Positions 63,186 through 64,000 of a stretch of 64,000 nt of DNA are shown piece after piece. The position numbers and the translations under genes are program-made. This DNA is from Novosphingobium mathurense (lineage in GTDB: Bacteria; Pseudomonadota; Alphaproteobacteria; Sphingomonadales; Sphingomonadaceae). The notes under the pieces are model-generated. The model saw only the letters and a list, made by a program, of their open reading frames with translations. It was not told the DNA's origin and did not search any database. Numbering within the stretch: the stretch's first letter is position 1; each line of letters opens with the position of its first letter. Where the stretch lies: assembly GCF_900168325.1 (NCBI RefSeq), contig NZ_FVZE01000005.1, positions 62,001-126,000 on the forward strand. Reading direction: 5' to 3'.

Positions 63186-64000
63186 TCCGCCACAAGGCAT
63201 GGGGCTTCGCCTCCGCACTGTTGGCCCCCGCAGCGCTCGCGCCGGTCCTGCTGGCCGTCGCCACTCCGGCCGTGGCCGAGGATTCGCGGCTGGTCGATCA
63301 TCCCTATGACGAGAACGAAGTCGTGCGCATCGATGGCAAGGCCGGGGTGCAGGCGACGATCGCTTTCGGCAAGAACGAGGCGATCGAGAACGTCGCGGTC
63401 GGGGATTCGCAGAAGTGGCAGATCACGCCGAACAAGCGCGCCGACCTGCTCTTCGTGAAGCCGCTGGAGGCCAGCGCGCGCACCAACATGACCGTGGTGA
63501 CCAATCGCCACACCTATTTCTTCGACCTCGTCGCGACGGCCCGCTCGAAGCCGCTCTACATGCTGCGCTTCACCTACAAGGACGAGCCGCAGGATGCGCC
63601 GGTGCCCGGCGGCGAGGGGCTCGAGGGTCTGCAGCCCGCCGAACGCGCGCTGGCCGAGGCCGATCCGATGGCGCTGCCGGCCGATCCGGCGGCCCTGAAC
63701 TTCTCGTGGAAGCGCACCGGCTCGGCCAAGCTGCAGCCGACGCGGATCTACGACGATGGCGAGCAGACCTATCTGCTCTGGCCCGAGCGCACGCCGGTTC
63801 CGGCCATTCTCATCAAGAACGAAAAGGGCGATGAAGGTCCGGTCAACTACGCCGTGCGCGGGTCGACGATCGTCCTGGCCGAAGTGCCCAACCTGATAAT
63901 CCTGCGCTCAGGCAAGGCCACGGCCGAGCTGGAACGCAGCGGAGAAGTCCGCACCAGCGCGGCGGTGGTCGCGAACACGCCCGATGCCGGCTCGACCCCG
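63182..64000 (+). CDS. virB9: VirB9-family outer-membrane core protein (partial)
   Basis: The first 273 residues are visible; the gene runs off the right edge. A signal peptide (ALLAPAALAPVLLAVATPAVA) precedes the VirB9/TrbG beta-domain (DENEVVRIDGKAGVQATIAFG, WQITPNKRADLLFVKPLE, TNMTVVTNRHTYFFDLVA). The second half has TRIYDDGEQTYLLWP and VPNLIILRSGKATAELER. It forms the outer core ring with VirB7 and VirB10. The rest of the operon should continue past the window. Confidence 0.92.
   Translation, partial: MIRHKAWGFASALLAPAALAPVLLAVATPAVAEDSRLVDHPYDENEVVRIDGKAGVQATIAFGKNEAIENVAVGDSQKWQITPNKRADLLFVKPLEASARTNMTVVTNRHTYFFDLVATARSKPLYMLRFTYKDEPQDAPVPGGEGLEGLQPAERALAEADPMALPADPAALNFSWKRTGSAKLQPTRIYDDGEQTYLLWPERTPVPAILIKNEKGDEGPVNYAVRGSTIVLAEVPNLIILRSGKATAELERSGEVRTSAAVVANTPDAGSTP

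Noticed and set aside
1..64000. CRISPR arrays, tRNA or rRNA genes, insertion sequences, prophage
   Set aside because: No regularly spaced repeats, no recognisable tRNA or rRNA sequence in the gaps, and no transposase or phage-type gene were seen.

Overview
The window reads as chromosomal DNA of a high-GC alphaproteobacterium of the Sphingomonadales, most like Novosphingobium. This is inferred from gene content, not from a marker gene. The signs are a clustered Entner-Doudoroff operon, a large 180-kDa-type NAD-glutamate dehydrogenase, several TonB receptors, an arginine succinyltransferase operon carrying a DUF1338 gene, and frequent ATGA-type overlaps. No rRNA, tRNA, CRISPR array, insertion sequence or prophage was seen.

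Layout: 1-3.2 kb holds an exported amidohydrolase (cut by the window edge) and a PaiB-like gene divergent from a MocR regulator. 3.2-7.1 kb holds a strong hairpin, a decayed amidohydrolase tail, a TonB siderophore receptor and an esterase. 7.2-12 kb holds two overlapping FAD oxidoreductases, an unknown lipoprotein and an exported MsrA. 12-15 kb holds a LacI regulator and a sugar MFS transporter. 15-24 kb is amino-acid catabolism: glutamate dehydrogenase, an Lrp regulator, and the operon phhA-hppD-VOC-maiA. 24-25.5 kb holds a diguanylate cyclase and a PAP2 phosphatase. 25.5-31.5 kb (minus strand) is a five-gene arginine succinyltransferase operon: DUF1338, astD, M20 hydrolase, astA, astB. 31.6-39.4 kb (minus strand) is zwf-edd-glk-eda plus a PEP-carboxylase-like gene that lacks many active-site residues.

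39.7-58.1 kb is a phosphate-starvation island: a PhoR-like kinase, two divergent OprP-type porins, pstSCAB-phoU-phoB, a PlcP-like phosphoesterase with a glycosyltransferase (phospholipid-to-glycolipid remodelling), a second PhoB-like regulator with a degenerate receiver, and a lipoprotein-TonB receptor pair. Five promoters in it carry TGTCA-type repeats at 11-bp spacing, each reading toward its gene, as PhoB boxes do. Embedded at 52.6-53.4 kb is a TMEM165/Gdt1-type exporter gene behind a yybP-ykoY manganese riboswitch.

58.8-64 kb starts a type IV secretion operon (virB2, B3, B4, B6, B9) that runs off the end.

The points most worth a second look are the PEPC-like protein with a lost catalytic loop, the Pho-box-controlled response regulator lacking phosphorylation residues, the HglS-like and M20 enzymes inside the arginine operon, and the lipoprotein/TonB pair under an apparent Pho box.
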